A stretch of DNA of 64,000 bases from assembly GCA_033239125.1 (NCBI GenBank), contig BSWB01000006.1, positions 35,704,001 to 35,768,000 of the forward strand, read 5' to 3'. Positions within the stretch are counted from its first letter, which is position 1. The number at the start of each line of letters is the position of its first letter. The position numbers and the translations under genes were made by a program. The notes under the pieces are model-generated. The model did no database searches. It was not told the origin of the DNA and worked only from the letters and a program-made list of their open reading frames with translations. Positions 45,859-58,770 of this stretch are shown here, piece by piece. Source of the DNA: Fagopyrum homotropicum (lineage: Eukaryota; Streptophyta; Magnoliopsida; Caryophyllales; Polygonaceae).

Positions 45859-46699
45859 CATATTAACCTATGTATGGTACTAAACAACATCTCAAGAACT
45901 GAACGGTGGATCTTATCTCTAAGGCATAAAAAAGTATGCTCAAACTTGACTGATCAACACAGTTTCTGGAAATTCAGCAACCACTTAACAAAATAGCACA
46001 TTGTCTTAACTTTGAAAAATCATAACTCCTAAACCTCTCGATGAAATCCTCTCAAATTTTGATATACTATACTATGTAAGCCTAACTAAGACATATCCAA
46101 AATTCAAATCCAATAGAGGTCAAAAACCTATTCAATCCTATCTCACAAAACTGCATCACAAGCAGTTTTTCTCAACACTTAGAAATTTCAGCACAACAGA
46201 AAAACTACTTACGACCCAATCTTTGAAAAATCGTAAAATCCTAAACCACTCGCTGGATTCCTTCCAAATTTTAATATGATCTACAACAATATGCCAAATA
46301 TGTCATATCCAAAATTCAAGCCCAACAAAGATCAAAAGCCTATTCAAAACTATCTCACAAAACAGCATCCCATGCTGTTTTTCTCAACTCAGCACATTTA
46401 TAAAAACTGTATGAGGAGTCAACTTTGAAACCCCATATCTATCAAAACATAACATGGATTCGTCTGAAATGTTAGTATGATTTACTATGCAATACCATCT
46501 ACGACATATCCGAAAACCAGCCAAAACAGAAGAGTCTAGCTTACCCAAAAGTGGACCCGAAGTTGACTGCTCGTCAATGTTGGGAAGCTTGAAAAGATGT
46601 AACAGCTCCTTTTAATTGTTTCCTTTGGCTGCAATGTATGAGTTCTAGGATGGCTTAGCAGCAACTAAGCATATATAAATGGAGGGAAGGAAGGGCATG

Positions 46700-47160
46700 G
46701 TCATACTCACTACAATCTCGGCAAGGAGGAGGGCGTTTGCTGGTGTCTAGACTTCTCGACCGACACACAGGACCACACACCCCGTAGGCGAGGAATGCTG
46801 GCCGAATCTAGCGCGAGGTTGGGGAGCCGAGGCCCTTCTGAGTGCGAAGGAGAGGCTAGGTTGTAGTTGTTGTTGCGTGCACGTCCATAGGGGGAGGAAG
46901 AACGGCCGCTGTGTGCACGACCCGGGCTGGAGAGGAGCTCGCCGGTTTATTGTGCACGAAGGGAAGAAAAACTCTCCCGGCCTCTGCTTGCTGTACGCGA
47001 CAAAAAGAAGAAGGGAGGGCCAAAGATGGCTAAAGGCGACGGCTAGGGTTCCAGTGGATGGAAGGGGAAGAGCGATTGATGGGAGCGTTACGCAGGGATC
47101 TTCTTTTGCTCTAGCTCAGCGTACGTAAGGGAGAAGCAGCAGGTTCGTTGGGCCGACTCT
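46700..47160 (-). other. GC-rich part of solo LTR T3
   Basis: Belongs to the LTR, not to a gene: the 83-codon open frame at 46877 has no recognisable motif. The composition is far richer in G and C than the neighbouring DNA. T2 LTRs have a GC-rich zone too (52560-52930), so this may be the promoter-proximal leader region. Confidence 0.5.
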
Positions 47161-47289
47161 CGACGGGCCTACTGGCTGGATTGTACAAGTAGTCTGGTTG
47201 GATGCAAGCAAGAGAGGTGGGCTGGCATTTGTGTGGGCTGCAGCAAGGCAATTAAAAGAGATGGGCTGAAACAAGAGGAATAAAAATAT

Positions 47290-47480
47290 AAGCTGAGTTT
47301 GTCAAGGCTTTGTCACAGCCTTGTCAAAACGTGTCATGGTTTTGTCCAGCCCATGCATGGCTTTGTCACAGAGTTGTCGGGCTTCGTCATGACCTCGTCT
47401 CAGCTCTATCATGGTCTCGTCACAGCTTTGTCACAGTCTCGTCTCAGCCTTGTCATGATCTCGTCTAAAGTCGTCGTTAA
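47290..47480. repeat. Degenerate minisatellite in T3
   Basis: A run of some 10 to 12 related words such as tttgtcacag, ctcgtcacag, cttgtcatg and ctcgtctcag, spaced about 15 to 20 bp apart. No frame. Confidence 0.7.
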
Positions 47481-47515
47481 GGATTAATTATAAGAATTAG
47501 GGTTTGATATAATTC

Positions 47516-47624
47516 TATCATTTTATGTGAATTAAATTCTACATAAAATGACAAATAATTATAAAAATTAGGGTTTGATATAATTCTATCATTTTATGTG
47601 AATTAAATTCTACATAAAATGATA
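47516..47624. repeat. Two tandem hairpin units in T3
   Basis: TATCATTTTATGTGA pairs with ACATAAAATGAYA about 10 bp downstream; the unit occurs twice, 71 bp apart (47516 and 47587). T2 LTRs carry one perfect 15-bp version (52325-52361). Confidence 0.85.
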
Positions 47625-47730
47625 AAATTTGTGAAGAAAGAAATACTAGATAGAATGGGAACCGTCAACGGCTCGAAGTCCGAATTGTTTCGGAATTAAA
47701 CGGAATAAAAATTCCGGATATTACAAAGAT

Positions 47731-48240
47731 GTTCTTGGTCAACCGAGGCGATTAGGTCTGACAATCCACTCTGACACCTCGGTCCACTCAGGAACATCTC
47801 GACCGAGGTGTAATAAAATTCAGCGAGGGGTATAAAAGGCGAGACGATTTCTCACTCTTCCACTTTTTCCCTCTCTACGACCGACCTCAACCGTGGCGAC
47901 TACTCCCCTCAAATTCCCGATTCTTGCTCGATATTTACGTTTCTTGGTTTGAAATCACCGGAGGAAGCAAGAGATTCAGTTTCCAAGCAACAAACAGCAA
48001 GGAAAACGCTTCAATCTGTAGAATTTGGGGTATTTCGTTCCAAACTCTAACTCTTCCCTTCTTTTGTCGATTCTAGACAGATCTGGCTTTGGTTGCCATA
48101 GTTTGTTGCTGAAAAGGATATAAGCACCCCATAGGAAGCTTTTGGTAGTGATTTTGGGGGAAAAAGCTTACAGATTCAGGATTTGCGTTTGAACAGCAAC
48201 TCGCCTCGGTCCAGTGACTGTGTCTCGTCCGAGGTGTTCT
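47731..48240 (+). promoter_or_regulatory. Internal TATA-bearing region before the env-like frame of B
   Basis: Element B resumes here with several CTCGACCGAG-type words (47735-47815) and then ggtataaaaggc (TATA at 47831-47837) and a pyrimidine-rich leader. This looks like a promoter placed upstream of the env-like region. No test of activity is possible from sequence. Confidence 0.45.
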
Positions 48241-48251
48241 TCATCCAGAAA

Positions 48252-49340
48252 ATGAGTAACACATCTGATCGACAATTGACCTTGAGAGACATGCCTAGCA
48301 GTTCACACCAGTCTTCCCCTTCCTCAGCTTCTCAGTTTTCCATTCCGGTGATCCATGAGCGACACTAGAAGGACTATGACCGGATTTACGGGCGTCCCAT
48401 CGTTGCCCGTGATTCCTTCACGTTGATGCCTTTGAGTGCCTCCATGTGGTGGAGGACTTGAAGAAGATGATCTCCATGGTTGGTTTGGAGGAGTTCATGG
48501 ATATTAGAGCCCCGACTTATCTGGAGCCGACGTTGGAGCTTGTGAGTTAAGTGACTTAAGTGCCGGAGCATCAAGGAATCAAGTAACGGCTGCTGAACAG
48601 GAATTACGTTGTTCTTATGGATCAGTTTATGGAGATTTTCGACTTCTCTACACCGATAGTGATATATTTTCCTTCCCGAGCGGTGGCTCGGATTTTTTGA
48701 GGCGAGATTGCCCATATGACTGACCATAGTGACATGTGGCGGCCCGGAGATTCCCGGGAACGTATCATTTTTCCATCTTGCCTTCCGCCTTGCTCACCGG
48801 ATTTTCAGTGAGACTCTTCTGGCGCGTATTGAGACGCCTCAGAAAGTCCATCGGGGAGAGTTATTGAGTTTATTTTGCATGGTGATAGGAGGAGTGCCGG
48901 ATTTTGCTGCCATGCTGGCAGATAATCTACACAAGATTAAGTGGAAGTCGAGGGGCGATATCTGCAGGAGATGATCACCCGACGCACTCTAGTTCCTCGT
49001 AGCCTTGACACGCCCTACGTTGCCATGCCATGGGAGACGACATCTCCATAGGGGATTATGTGGTCATCTCAGTTTTCTGTCTTTGATAATCAGTATTGGT
49101 CTGCTGCTTGGTTCCCTTATATGCAGGATCCTGGAGATGCAGCTAATGATGATGATGATGATGATGAGTATGGCGGTGCAACCATGAAGACCGGTACTGA
49201 TACCGGCGGGCCTAGTGTTCCGACTGTTGATCTCGACGACGAGGCGACGGAGGATGAGAGAGAACCACCACCACCACCGTCACCTCAACGCATATCCCGC
49301 CGACGTAGAGATCCCGAGGCCGACGGATTGATGAGCTGAC
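48252..49340 (+). pseudogene. Env-like third frame of element B, decayed
   Basis: Begins MSNTSDRQLTLRDMPSSSHQ, a Ser-rich start. It continues through several frameshifts and stops, with pieces such as YDRIYGRPIVARDSFT, then WSSQFSVFDNQYWSAAWFPY, and an acidic tail DDDDDDEY followed by PPPPPSPQRISRRRR. The position (after pol, before the internal purine tract) and style fit the extra ORF of Athila elements, often called env-like. I see no convincing transmembrane segment, and homology to true envelope proteins is not shown. Confidence 0.55.
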
Positions 49341-49579
49341 TGATCAGATGATAGGCTCCTACGCAACCCTGATAGTGTACATCATTGAGCGCTTCGATGA
49401 TGAGCGCCGACACACTGATGTATGGATGCATCGTATAGAGGAGAGCCAACATTATCAACGCCAGATGTTGGAGATCTAGTTTCAGCAGATGATAGGCTAT
49501 TCATTCGATCCGACCCAACATCCTTACATTCCACATCCACCACTGGCAGCTGACAAGGATTGAACTTCATGGATTTCTT

Positions 49580-49792
49580 TTATATTTGACCCATTGGGAC
49601 AATGTGTCCTTAGACTTATATTTGACCCATTGGGACTTATATTTGACCCATTGGGACAATGTGTCCCAAGTATGGGACAATGTGTCCCAAGTATGGGACA
49701 ATATGCAGTTCAGCTAGGTTCGGTGAGTATTCTGTTCCTTAGACTTATATTTGACCCATTGGGACAATGTGTCCCAAGTATGGGATATTTGG
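49580..49792 (+). repeat. Amplified purine-tract-like repeats in B
   Basis: Repeated modules of 'atatttgacccattggga', TTGGGACA-ATG-TGTCCCAA (perfect 8-bp arms) and 'caagtatggga'. A2 has a single copy of the equivalent site at 42757-42793. The amplification is local to B. Confidence 0.85.
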
Positions 49793-51093
49793 ATGTATTT
49801 ATGTGATTTACTTGACTATGGCTTGTATGACTCTTATGGATATTATTGCTTATTAGGCTTTATGTGCTTATTTGTCATTACATGCATACCTACAAGTTTC
49901 TGTTTGAAAAAACGTCAAAAACTAGTTTGAAAATTTTTTTTATGGCTCGACCGAAACGTTCATGGCCGATCGAGGTTGAACACCTCGGATGACGTCAGAA
50001 CACCTCGACCGAGATGGCTTTTAACTGAAAGGTTTTTCGAAACATTTTTGTGCTTCTTCTCTAGATATGACCTCGATGATGATTCTGTTTGCAAATTGGT
50101 TTTGAAATCTTTATATGCTCGAAAGGTTTTATGATATGTTTAAGTTGCAAAATGCTTTGTTTGAAACTTTAGCATGTTTAATACTTTGTTTTTATCAAAA
50201 TTATGTTAAATTTGAAGGTTGACACCACATGATGAGTTATATCACATTCTTCCTGGGATGACTAAGGCAATTCGTTCTCTTCTCTTCTTCTTCTTGATCA
50301 TGCTTAGCCCCTCATATACATATTTGCCTCCCGTTACCTATCTGGAAATTTGGATGCAAGTGACAAAAAGCAAGTGAAGTGAAGTTGACATCTTGGCTGA
50401 AAGTGTTAGAAAGAAACAAATTAGGTTTGGGGACATTGATCTTGATGATGAGTAACTCGGCACCATTCACATAGCCGGGTATTTGTGTCTTGCCCAAGTC
50501 GGATTGATCGATAGTCCTAACGGGTCATGGTATGTGCATCAAGGATTTGAGGCATCTCGAGAAATTGATGATTGCTTATCTCATAGGCTTCGGTTATTGT
50601 GCACCTCTGTCCATGTTCCCAAAAAGTAAAGCAAAAGTGAAAATAAGCAAAGCTTATTGGTGGAAGATGTTGAGATTCAAACAAAGTGAAGTAAGATCCT
50701 ATTCCGGGATTCTAGCACCACATACCCTATATACATCCCACCCTTACACGTTTCTTGACCTCTTTTGGAAGCCCTTGAGACCTCGAGCTTGTTGATTGAC
50801 TTGTTGGGTTAAACTGGATTATACATGATTGATTTCGATAATATGATTTATTATGCATTCTATGATTTTATGCAAAGATGAACAACTTTCTTATATTTAT
50901 AAAATGTTTTGATCATGTCTTGAGTTTATTTGCCATGAAGCATTCTCTTAGGGTGATCTATGAGTGGAGCACACCACCAAAAGGTTTTGAAATGTTTTTC
51001 ATTGATCTTTTTGATGACTTATAATCCATTCTATCTTGTATCTAAGATTTGGATCTTGCTTGGGGACAAGCAAGGGACAAGTATGGGGTATTT
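49793..51093 (+). other. Noncoding 3' internal domain and polypurine tract of B
   Basis: Contains B-type words near 49945-50020, a block similar to A2 (50450-50620: 'gagtaactcgg', 'gtcctaacgggt', 'cttcggttattgt') and the polypurine tract aagtatggggtattt just before the LTR (51079-51093). No open frame was recognised. Confidence 0.75.
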
Positions 51094-52233
51094 TGATAAC
51101 ATGCATTATAGTCTATATTTTGAGATTGGTTTGGACGTTTTATCTTCATAAATCTGCATGTATGGATGTATATTCTTTGATTATATGGCTGTTTTGTCTA
51201 CCTTTGCGGGAATCGAAGTCTACACCTAGTTTTGTTGTAATTATAGGAAAAATGGCACATTTTCGACCGAAGTGGAGCTAAGGAAGCAAATGAGTCATTG
51301 GAGCTACATTGGACACGAGATCTTTATTTTTGGCTGAGATATTCTATTTTTAGAAAGTGAATATCACATATTTTTGGATAGATTTCTGGAAGGAAGAATA
51401 TCTTTTGGCTGATATATTTTGAAAGCAAGGAAGATATGACGATCTTTTAAGGAAGAAAATTATTTTTTTAAGATATTTTATCTTTGGAAGATAATTCTCC
51501 TATATATATGGGCTGATTTTCTGGGATTCATCCATCTTCGGATCACCAATTTTCTGAAAAGTTTTGAAGGAAGTTTTGAAGGAAGTTTTGAAGGTTGAAG
51601 ATCAAGGAAGGAAGAAATCTAGTTTGAAGTTGGCTTTAAAGGAAGTTTGTAAGATTTTCTTAGTTTGGTTTGGTTGTTGTCTTTTCTGATTTGTGATTGA
51701 GGAATGCTGATTGTTTGTTTGATTGTTTGATTGAGTTATTGAGACCTTTGTGTTAAGGTTTTCTTGTTTGAATATTGATTCTTTTCTCATACATTTAATT
51801 ATTGTTATCATGATGATTGTTGGCTAAGTTCATTATGCGATTCTAGGATGATTGGCTGAAAGTTGTTGGAAAGACGATGATAGAATGATCCTTTATCCCA
51901 GTGGATCCAGAAAGCTCGAGCCTTTACCTTAACCGACGAACACCTCGGTCAGTCATAGAACATCTCGACCGAGATGGTACATAAACTGAGCGAGACGAGC
52001 CCTTTCCTGATCCTTATCTGAGTTGAGGTTTCCGTTTGCCAAATCTTATCTTTGTTATACCTTTCTTGATTCAACACAAGCTTAGGATGAGACTTACCCG
52101 GTGATTCCTTTGTTTGTTTACCCAAGATCATGAGTGTAGGTAATAAAGGTTTATCCTTTATTGGGGTTTGAGTGTGTCTTCATCCCATCTTTGAGAGTTA
52201 GCCTGAGACTTACCCAATAATGGTTGATTCTAT
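51094..52233 (+). repeat. 3' LTR of element B, left part
   Basis: Matches 27831 onward of the 5' LTR but lacks 176 bp (between 51310 and 51311). It carries motif copies at 52089 and 52205 (the second altered to tacccaataa). It breaks at the T2 insertion; the last five bases, tctat, are the T2 target copy. Confidence 0.93.
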
Positions 52234-54859
52234 TGTAATAACCGAATTTTTTTAAACTCCGTTTAAAACCGAATTCCGATCCACCGCCTTAATTCTTTAA
52301 ATAAAAGAACACGATATTGATTTTTATCATTTTATGTGACCTTGATTCACATAAAATGATAACTTAAATAATTCCTTAAATAATTCCGTAATTATTTCCG
52401 TACTTTTAATGGTTCCGGGCGATTAACGAGTATCCGTTCAGCTCATTGTTTTATTTGAGGATAAGGCCCATTTCTGGCCCAATTACCCAACCAGCCCATT
52501 TTTTAATCCTAAACTCTAATCAACTGTTAATCACATTCAGCCTAAACTAATCTTATTGCCCTAACCTATTTGCCGCTGCTCAATCTCGTCCTCCCAACTA
52601 CAACCATATATTTCCGCTTCTTCCTGCATAAACGATAGGAGTGCTGGAGTCGGAAACGTCGCCATTGATACAACCAGAAGACCCTCGCAGCGCCAAACCC
52701 TTGTGTCTTCAACATCCAGAGAGCTTCGACCCTCGCCCTCCTTTCCTGTGAGTTAATCCCGCCAGCACCAGCCCCTGCACAAACCGCCTAGTACGCTAGC
52801 GCCGGCCTCTGCACAGACCGCCTAGGACGCCAGCACCGGCCTCTACACAGACCGCCTAGGACGCCAACATCAGCCTCTACGCTGGACGATCACCCACTGC
52901 ACGCCTCACTGAAGTGCCGGGCTCCTTTCTGCAACCGCTTCACTCTAGGTAAGCAGTTCTTGGTGCACCCCTTTCTATCAATATGTTGTAACCTTAATCG
53001 GTCCCTTCCTCAATCCGTTGCAGCCGCCTTCACATCCGTAATCTGCTGCTGGTTCCAAGCCGAGTCTTCTCTAGGAGATCAACCACAATTTCGAGTCTCC
53101 ACTGCTATGGGTAAGTAGCTGCAACTTCCATCCTAGCACCATGGTATTATATAGTGTGTATGCAGTAGATTGTTGAGTAATGAAAAGCTTGGGTAGGCAA
53201 GAGAAGTAGGAAGAGATTAAAGAGATCAGTAGGGGGAGAGAACCAACAAATGGGTCAATAAGGTTCTTGCACTTTGGGTTCTGTAGGTGTCGAACTGCTG
53301 ACTTCTAGGTAGAAATAAAGAGAACAGGTGCTGTCCTGGAGAATCGAAATCAAGACCTCCTGCACACCTTATATTCCGGCCTTGATCTGCTGACTTTAGG
53401 ATCTAGTTTCGATATCGTAGATCGAGAATCCACCGTTGAATTTTTAACATGTTTGAGATAGAAATATGAAGTTTACTGTATTAAAATTTGGGAGAAAGTT
53501 AACGGTCGGATTAGAACTTATAAGGACTCAAAGTAGGACAGATGAGCTGTTTTTTTTCAGCATAGGAAAAATGACTAAGTATGGGAAATTTTAGCTTTCA
53601 TCTCAACTTTGGAGATTTATGAGAGAGTTGTGGTTAACTATTTTTGAGATATCTTTATTCCTATGTTTAGTATACATATCCTAGAAGTTTTAGAATTTTA
53701 TTTCGGATTTCGATATTATTATCCCAGCCTTTCACCTTGACCCCAAAATCGGACCTTAGCAACCTTTTGTATAACTAGAACCTTTGGGTTAACTTCTATA
53801 AATCTTTAGGAAACCTTCTTGTGAGAACTAATTATGAAATTAGGTTCCAAAGGAGGATTTGAAACTAGGTTATAATTTATTCTAGAATTTTCAGAACCAG
53901 GGGTAAAATAGTCTTTTCACCTTAAGAGAGCCTTTTTCGTAATTTCTCGTCATGAGATTGTACATCTTAGAAGTTTATAACTTCTAAGAGTATGGGATGT
54001 GATTTTGACCCACATGCCTTGTTTGACAGGCGATTGAGTTACTACGGTTGTAGACCGAGTTGAGACTTTTGAGAGTTGTGAATTGATTCAGGTAAGTCAT
54101 TGCGACTTACTTAGCTGGTTTCTGGATGTTAGTTGAGTGATAATAGTGGTGTGTGCGATGTGTGTTTATAATAATAACTTGATATGATGACTGTTATTAT
54201 TATATTTTAAGGCCCAAGTGTATGTTTAACGGGCCGTGACATCACTGCCCAACTCTGCCAGGAGACTGGGAGGTTCTCTATACCCAGACCATACATGTAC
54301 AAGGTGAGATGCATCAGATCCATTCCTGATGGTTACACGGGGACGGAGGCGAGGTTTGGGAATCCCTCGTGTCACAAAATAAGTATCATTAGTAAGAGTG
54401 AATGACTTAAATGAAGATAATAAATGGATTGTTTGAAAGCATGATGAGTGTTTACTTTTGCTATGTGTGTGTGTCCTATTATTATTCTTCTAATGTTTAG
54501 ATAACTAGCTAATGGTTGTTCTGTTGTGTTTTTATATTCACCGCAGGTTAGAGCAGTAACTGAGTGATCCGGAAGTAGTGATCAGTCGGGTCTCCGTACT
54601 CCTTAGAGTGGGGTTGGGTGTTATCTTGTTGTTTCTTTCTTCTTGTTAAAGACAGTTAGACTCTTTTGTTGTTTAAGTACTATAGGATGTTAGACGTTGT
54701 TGCATTCATTCCTGTAAAAATACATTTCTATAAATTTCGGTTTTTCTTATTTGTGTCTTGTTGCAAGATCCTAGTAATATTATTGTCAAACTGAGGTCAG
54801 GACCCATTGTGAGGTCCTAACCAATAATGTCCCGAGTTCTGAGAATTCGGGGTATTACA
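52234..54859 (+). repeat. 5' LTR of T2
   Basis: 2626 bp, tgtaataacc to gtattaca. It includes a perfect 15-bp inverted repeat (52325-52361), a GC-rich zone and a 34-bp minisatellite with ccgcctag (starts 52784, 52818, 52852). Confidence 0.92.
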
Positions 54860-54862
54860 ACA

Positions 54863-54874
54863 TGGTATCAGAGC
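54863..54874 (+). other. Primer binding site of T2 (initiator Met tRNA)
   Basis: tggtatcagagc, three bases after the LTR, the standard site matching the 3' end of tRNA-iMet. Confidence 0.92.
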
Positions 54875-56105
54875 TCTAGGTTGGCAACAATGACACTTGA
54901 AATCTTTTAAAAGTCCGAATAAGTAAATAAGCAGAACCCGAAAAGGGATCTGAGTTTTTCCAAAGGGACTTTTGATTTAAAAATGCATGCATATTCTGGT
55001 TGGGATAGATAGTACGGATGACCACCACTACTTCCGCGGATCTCGGCAGCTTAGTATTACTAGAAATATTATGTTGACTTAGTATATTGGTTATAAAGAT
55101 TTATTATATAGCTAAATATATTTAGTATGACTAGTAGCATAGTTTTGTTATGTTATACCCTTTAGTTAAGATATAAATATGTAATCGTTCTTTCTTGCAT
55201 AAACCCGATTAAATTCCGAGGAATACCAATACAAGGATATCACGCTCAGATTTCTAATTTGAGTATTATGATCTAACGGATGACCTATGAACTCATGGGA
55301 CTTTACTTAGAAACGTCAAAGAGGAAGAGTAAAGACTACAAGACAACGCCAACGACAATGTCAATCAAACAAGAAGGAGATCACAAGTCAACTCAACATA
55401 ATCAAAGAGAGGATCTACATGAGAGTAGTTCTGGAGATGCAATGGATGACCGATAATTATGAAAATGGAGAATGGCAACTCGGATAATTTTTCAAGTGTC
55501 GTGTAAAGTGGCGTATAAACAAGGTGGATACCTTCAGAAACAGTCATAGTCATGAGAGTCAAAGTGAGATATAGTGGCGATACAAACAAGGAGAAGAAAA
55601 AGGGGCACTAAATCTAAGCTTACCGACATACCAGAAGGTGAAACTTGATGGAAGGAGCAGGACGGAATATAATCACTCTTGACAAGTCAATTGCTATAAA
55701 AATCAAGATGGATACCTTAGACAATCATAAGCGTAGGAGTCACGGTGAGATACATTGTCGACCCAAATATGAAGAATGAAAGAACCGCCGAAGTTAAAGC
55801 TTACTGATTAGCCAGAAAGTGGGGAGGAGTAACTCCTAAAAGACAAGAGAGTTACAACAAAGAATGTGATGCAGGTATCCAAATAATAGAATCCTGCAAA
55901 CAAAGTCCACGGATTTTTAGGAAGGTGGCATTACAAATAATACCAACCAAGGAGGAAGAATGTGCGGGAAGTCAGGAAGGATCGTGGTGGACTCGAGAGT
56001 CCATAAAAACTCCTCACTCTAACTTCTTACTCACAAAGGGAATAAATTTACCAACACTAACAGTTCATACCAGAGAATTGCAAACGAACCATGACACACC
56101 TACAA

Positions 56106-56136
<31 letters not shown>

Positions 56137-58770
56137 AAATAATAAAATAAAATAAAAAAGGGGATAAGTCCGTTACAAGAAGAAGAATGTTACAGTTGGA
56201 CTCGTAAGAGTATAAAGATCTTATAAAGAGAAAGAGAAATGTAGATTGTAGAAGGAGTTAAAAGAGTATAAACGGAGAAAATGGAGGAGATAGATTTTCA
56301 CCACATATATCAAACTTCAAAGAGATAGAAGAAAAGTAAGTCTATGATCTTGTAGAAAGTCAACTATAGACTACTTGGTAACAACTAAGACTTTACACGT
56401 GCGAGTTAACTAGTGGTGACTGGTTGCCAGATAAGAATGATAACCACAGAGTTACAAAAGAACGTTATCGACATGTGGAGAAATTCTTAAAGAGGCCAAT
56501 TGCGTCAATGGTGAAGTCAAATCAATACGAGTGCTAGTAACACGGAATAAGTTCAAGTCGGTAACTCTAATTAAGATTTTTTTAGGAAGAGCTTACGGTC
56601 AAAAATGACCCCCTTATATCAGTAATGGTATAAAGAAAATTATAGTGAGCAGTTGCTTATCTATTGATTTGGGAAAATTTTACAAATCATAGTTGGTACG
56701 GATGGATTCGTATAAGAAGAACCAGAGAAGTAAGAAGAAGTAGATGATTGTGATCAAATCCTACGTCAGTCCAGACAGAGGGTACATACTTAGTATACCA
56801 CACAAATGGGATTGATGGCGCACTTTCGAGAAAAAGTTGGGTCAATTTTTCTAGATATACAAAGGAAACCCGTGTGACTAAAGATGGGACACAGAATAAT
56901 TGGAACTATAGAGACGACACCAACATAGAGAGTATGATTTAATGCTTAGGTGAAATGTCATATCAAGTTGGGAGGTGATTGTAGATGGAACCTACATCTT
57001 TGCTGGAACAAACAGGAGAAAAAGTAAAGTTGAATGACTAAAGTTTGTTATACGGATTCGTATCACACCAATAAAATGATTACCAAGTGTTTATATTAGA
57101 GTTTATTGAGAAACGGTAGCACCCTAATAGCCAGTCTTGATAACCGGCCATGGGTGAATGTAGTAGTTTGGAACCGCGTACAAATGGTATACCTTGGAGT
57201 ATTCTCTCGACTGACGAGAGAAGAATGGATGAAAGCACCAAATCTAATCAACATAATCAGTAAAGGTTGTACGATAAAGCTTAAAGGGATTTAATTACCA
57301 TACTTGGTGTAAGGATTTAGAATATGGTAAAGCTACATGAGTATGAGAACAACATAATAAATGCGAGTCGAGAAATTGATTTTTGCGAAAATCATACACA
57401 TCTGATGTTTCTTATACAAATGGTATCGGTAGATGTTTAATAAAAGTCATATTATCTAACCGGTAACATTATGATGTATAAAGAGGGAATCAAGCGAATA
57501 ACTTAACCAATGAGAAGGAGAGTCATGTATCAAAAGGCGGGTCTCGTTATATTTAAATAACGTGTTGAAATGAGAATGTCTTTATAGACTCTATGCAAGA
57601 GTACGACGTAACTAAAGTTACAACACTAAATGGGTAGTAATGGTCAACTGTCAGTTAGAGACCGATTCTAGGAGCAAATTAATATAAGATAAGTCACCTA
57701 GAAGAAAGGTTCACAAGACAAGCATGAGAGGCAATCATGTAGATGGTATTTTTGTCTCGCTGTAGACTTACTACTGCACCTCGAGAATTTGGAGCTGAAT
57801 AGAAAACTCTATATCAAGACTGTAAATAGCCTAAGGTGAGGAGTTGTAGGCCATCGGGATGTGTCCTACATTAGAGGTCAAAGGGATTGTGGAAGGATAA
57901 CCATATTGAGTAGTCCGGACGAGCAATAGGTAGAGTTTTGATGGGACCTAAGTGAATTCCGGGGAATCTCAAGACCGCACGTTCTAATCCCTCCAAGGAG
58001 GCGTACTTGGTGAGTTATTTTGCTGAAGATTTACTAGGCCAATTATGAAATCCAAGGGGAGTCGTGGACCATAGCTTCGACAAATACAAACAGTTTATCT
58101 CGAGGTTTTGGACAACCAATAGTCGCTGCTAGAGTACGCGCCTTTCCTTTATTATAGTAAACCACCCTAGACCGACATCGGTTTGAGAGAACCCTGCCGT
58201 TATTAGAAGAGAAATTACGTACAGGAATTGGGTAAATCATCTTGACTCGTGGAAGGCACCATTACGATTAATGGGTGACAACGGATTAATCAGAGTTGCG
58301 TAGCGGAAGCGTGGTGGGCCCATAACCCACAAAACGGGAAACTCAATGTTATGTCAACTATAACCTCAAGTTAAGAAATTATAGATTGATATGAAAATCT
58401 CTGCATGGAGTGTGATTTTTGGGTTATAGAAAGTTGAAAGCCTGACCAAAGGCAGGTGATAATTCATTAATGGATAGACGGTCCGACTGAGTCACATTAA
58501 CGAGACAAGACCAAATGAGTGGTCTAACAAAAAAAAAACTTTAGACACTTAGTAAAGTACCGGAATATGTTTAAGACCATTGTTTCAAAATTGATAGACG
58601 GGATCTTCCGAAAGGTCAAAAGCAAGGGGTTCAGCAAAAGGGATAAAAGTTTTATACCTTAGATAAAGAAATCATAAGTACCCAGAAGTAAGTTGAGAAA
58701 TGTATTTTATGAGATCCTAGAGCAGATTGAGAAGTTAATTATCGATCAACACTCCTCCCTAGTGTTCACC
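54875..58770 (+). other. Noncoding internal domain of T2
   Basis: Near 55018 'atgaccaccactacttccgc' looks like a gag start (MTTTTSADLG), but the frame is lost within a few codons. There are no RT, RNase H or integrase motifs in any frame that I could read. Internal similarity: the block at 55527-55640 recurs, diverged, at about 55710-55820 ('ggatacctt...gagtca...gtgagatac'). A short ataa repeat lies at 56113-56135. Confidence 0.8.

Larger units (their letters stand above)
35183..47725 (-). mobile_element. Tekay-like solo LTR T3, minus strand, split by element A2
   Basis: The plus strand begins tgtaccaccccaaattctc, the complement of the T2 LTR end, and ends ccggatattaca, the complement of an LTR start. 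The own parts are 35183-36520 and 45864-47725, together about 3.2 kb, with no internal domain, so it is a solo LTR. The flanks are gagat (35178-35182) and aagat (47726-47730), a target duplication with one G-to-A difference. Element B sequence is continuous across it. Confidence 0.85.

Noticed and set aside
46877..47128. 83-codon frame rich in Arg and Gly
   Set aside because: Lies inside solo LTR T3; GC-rich leader sequence explains it.
48252..49340. Env-like frame as evidence for an endogenous virus
   Set aside because: The extra frame is typical of Athila retrotransposons and shows no clear membrane or fusion features here.
54863..54874. tRNA-like match taken as a tRNA gene
   Set aside because: Only the 12-nt primer binding site; no cloverleaf follows. 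I found no tRNA, rRNA or other RNA gene by eye.
55365..55589. Minus-strand 74-codon frame in T2
   Set aside because: Short, low in coding character, in the noncoding filler; no homology seen.
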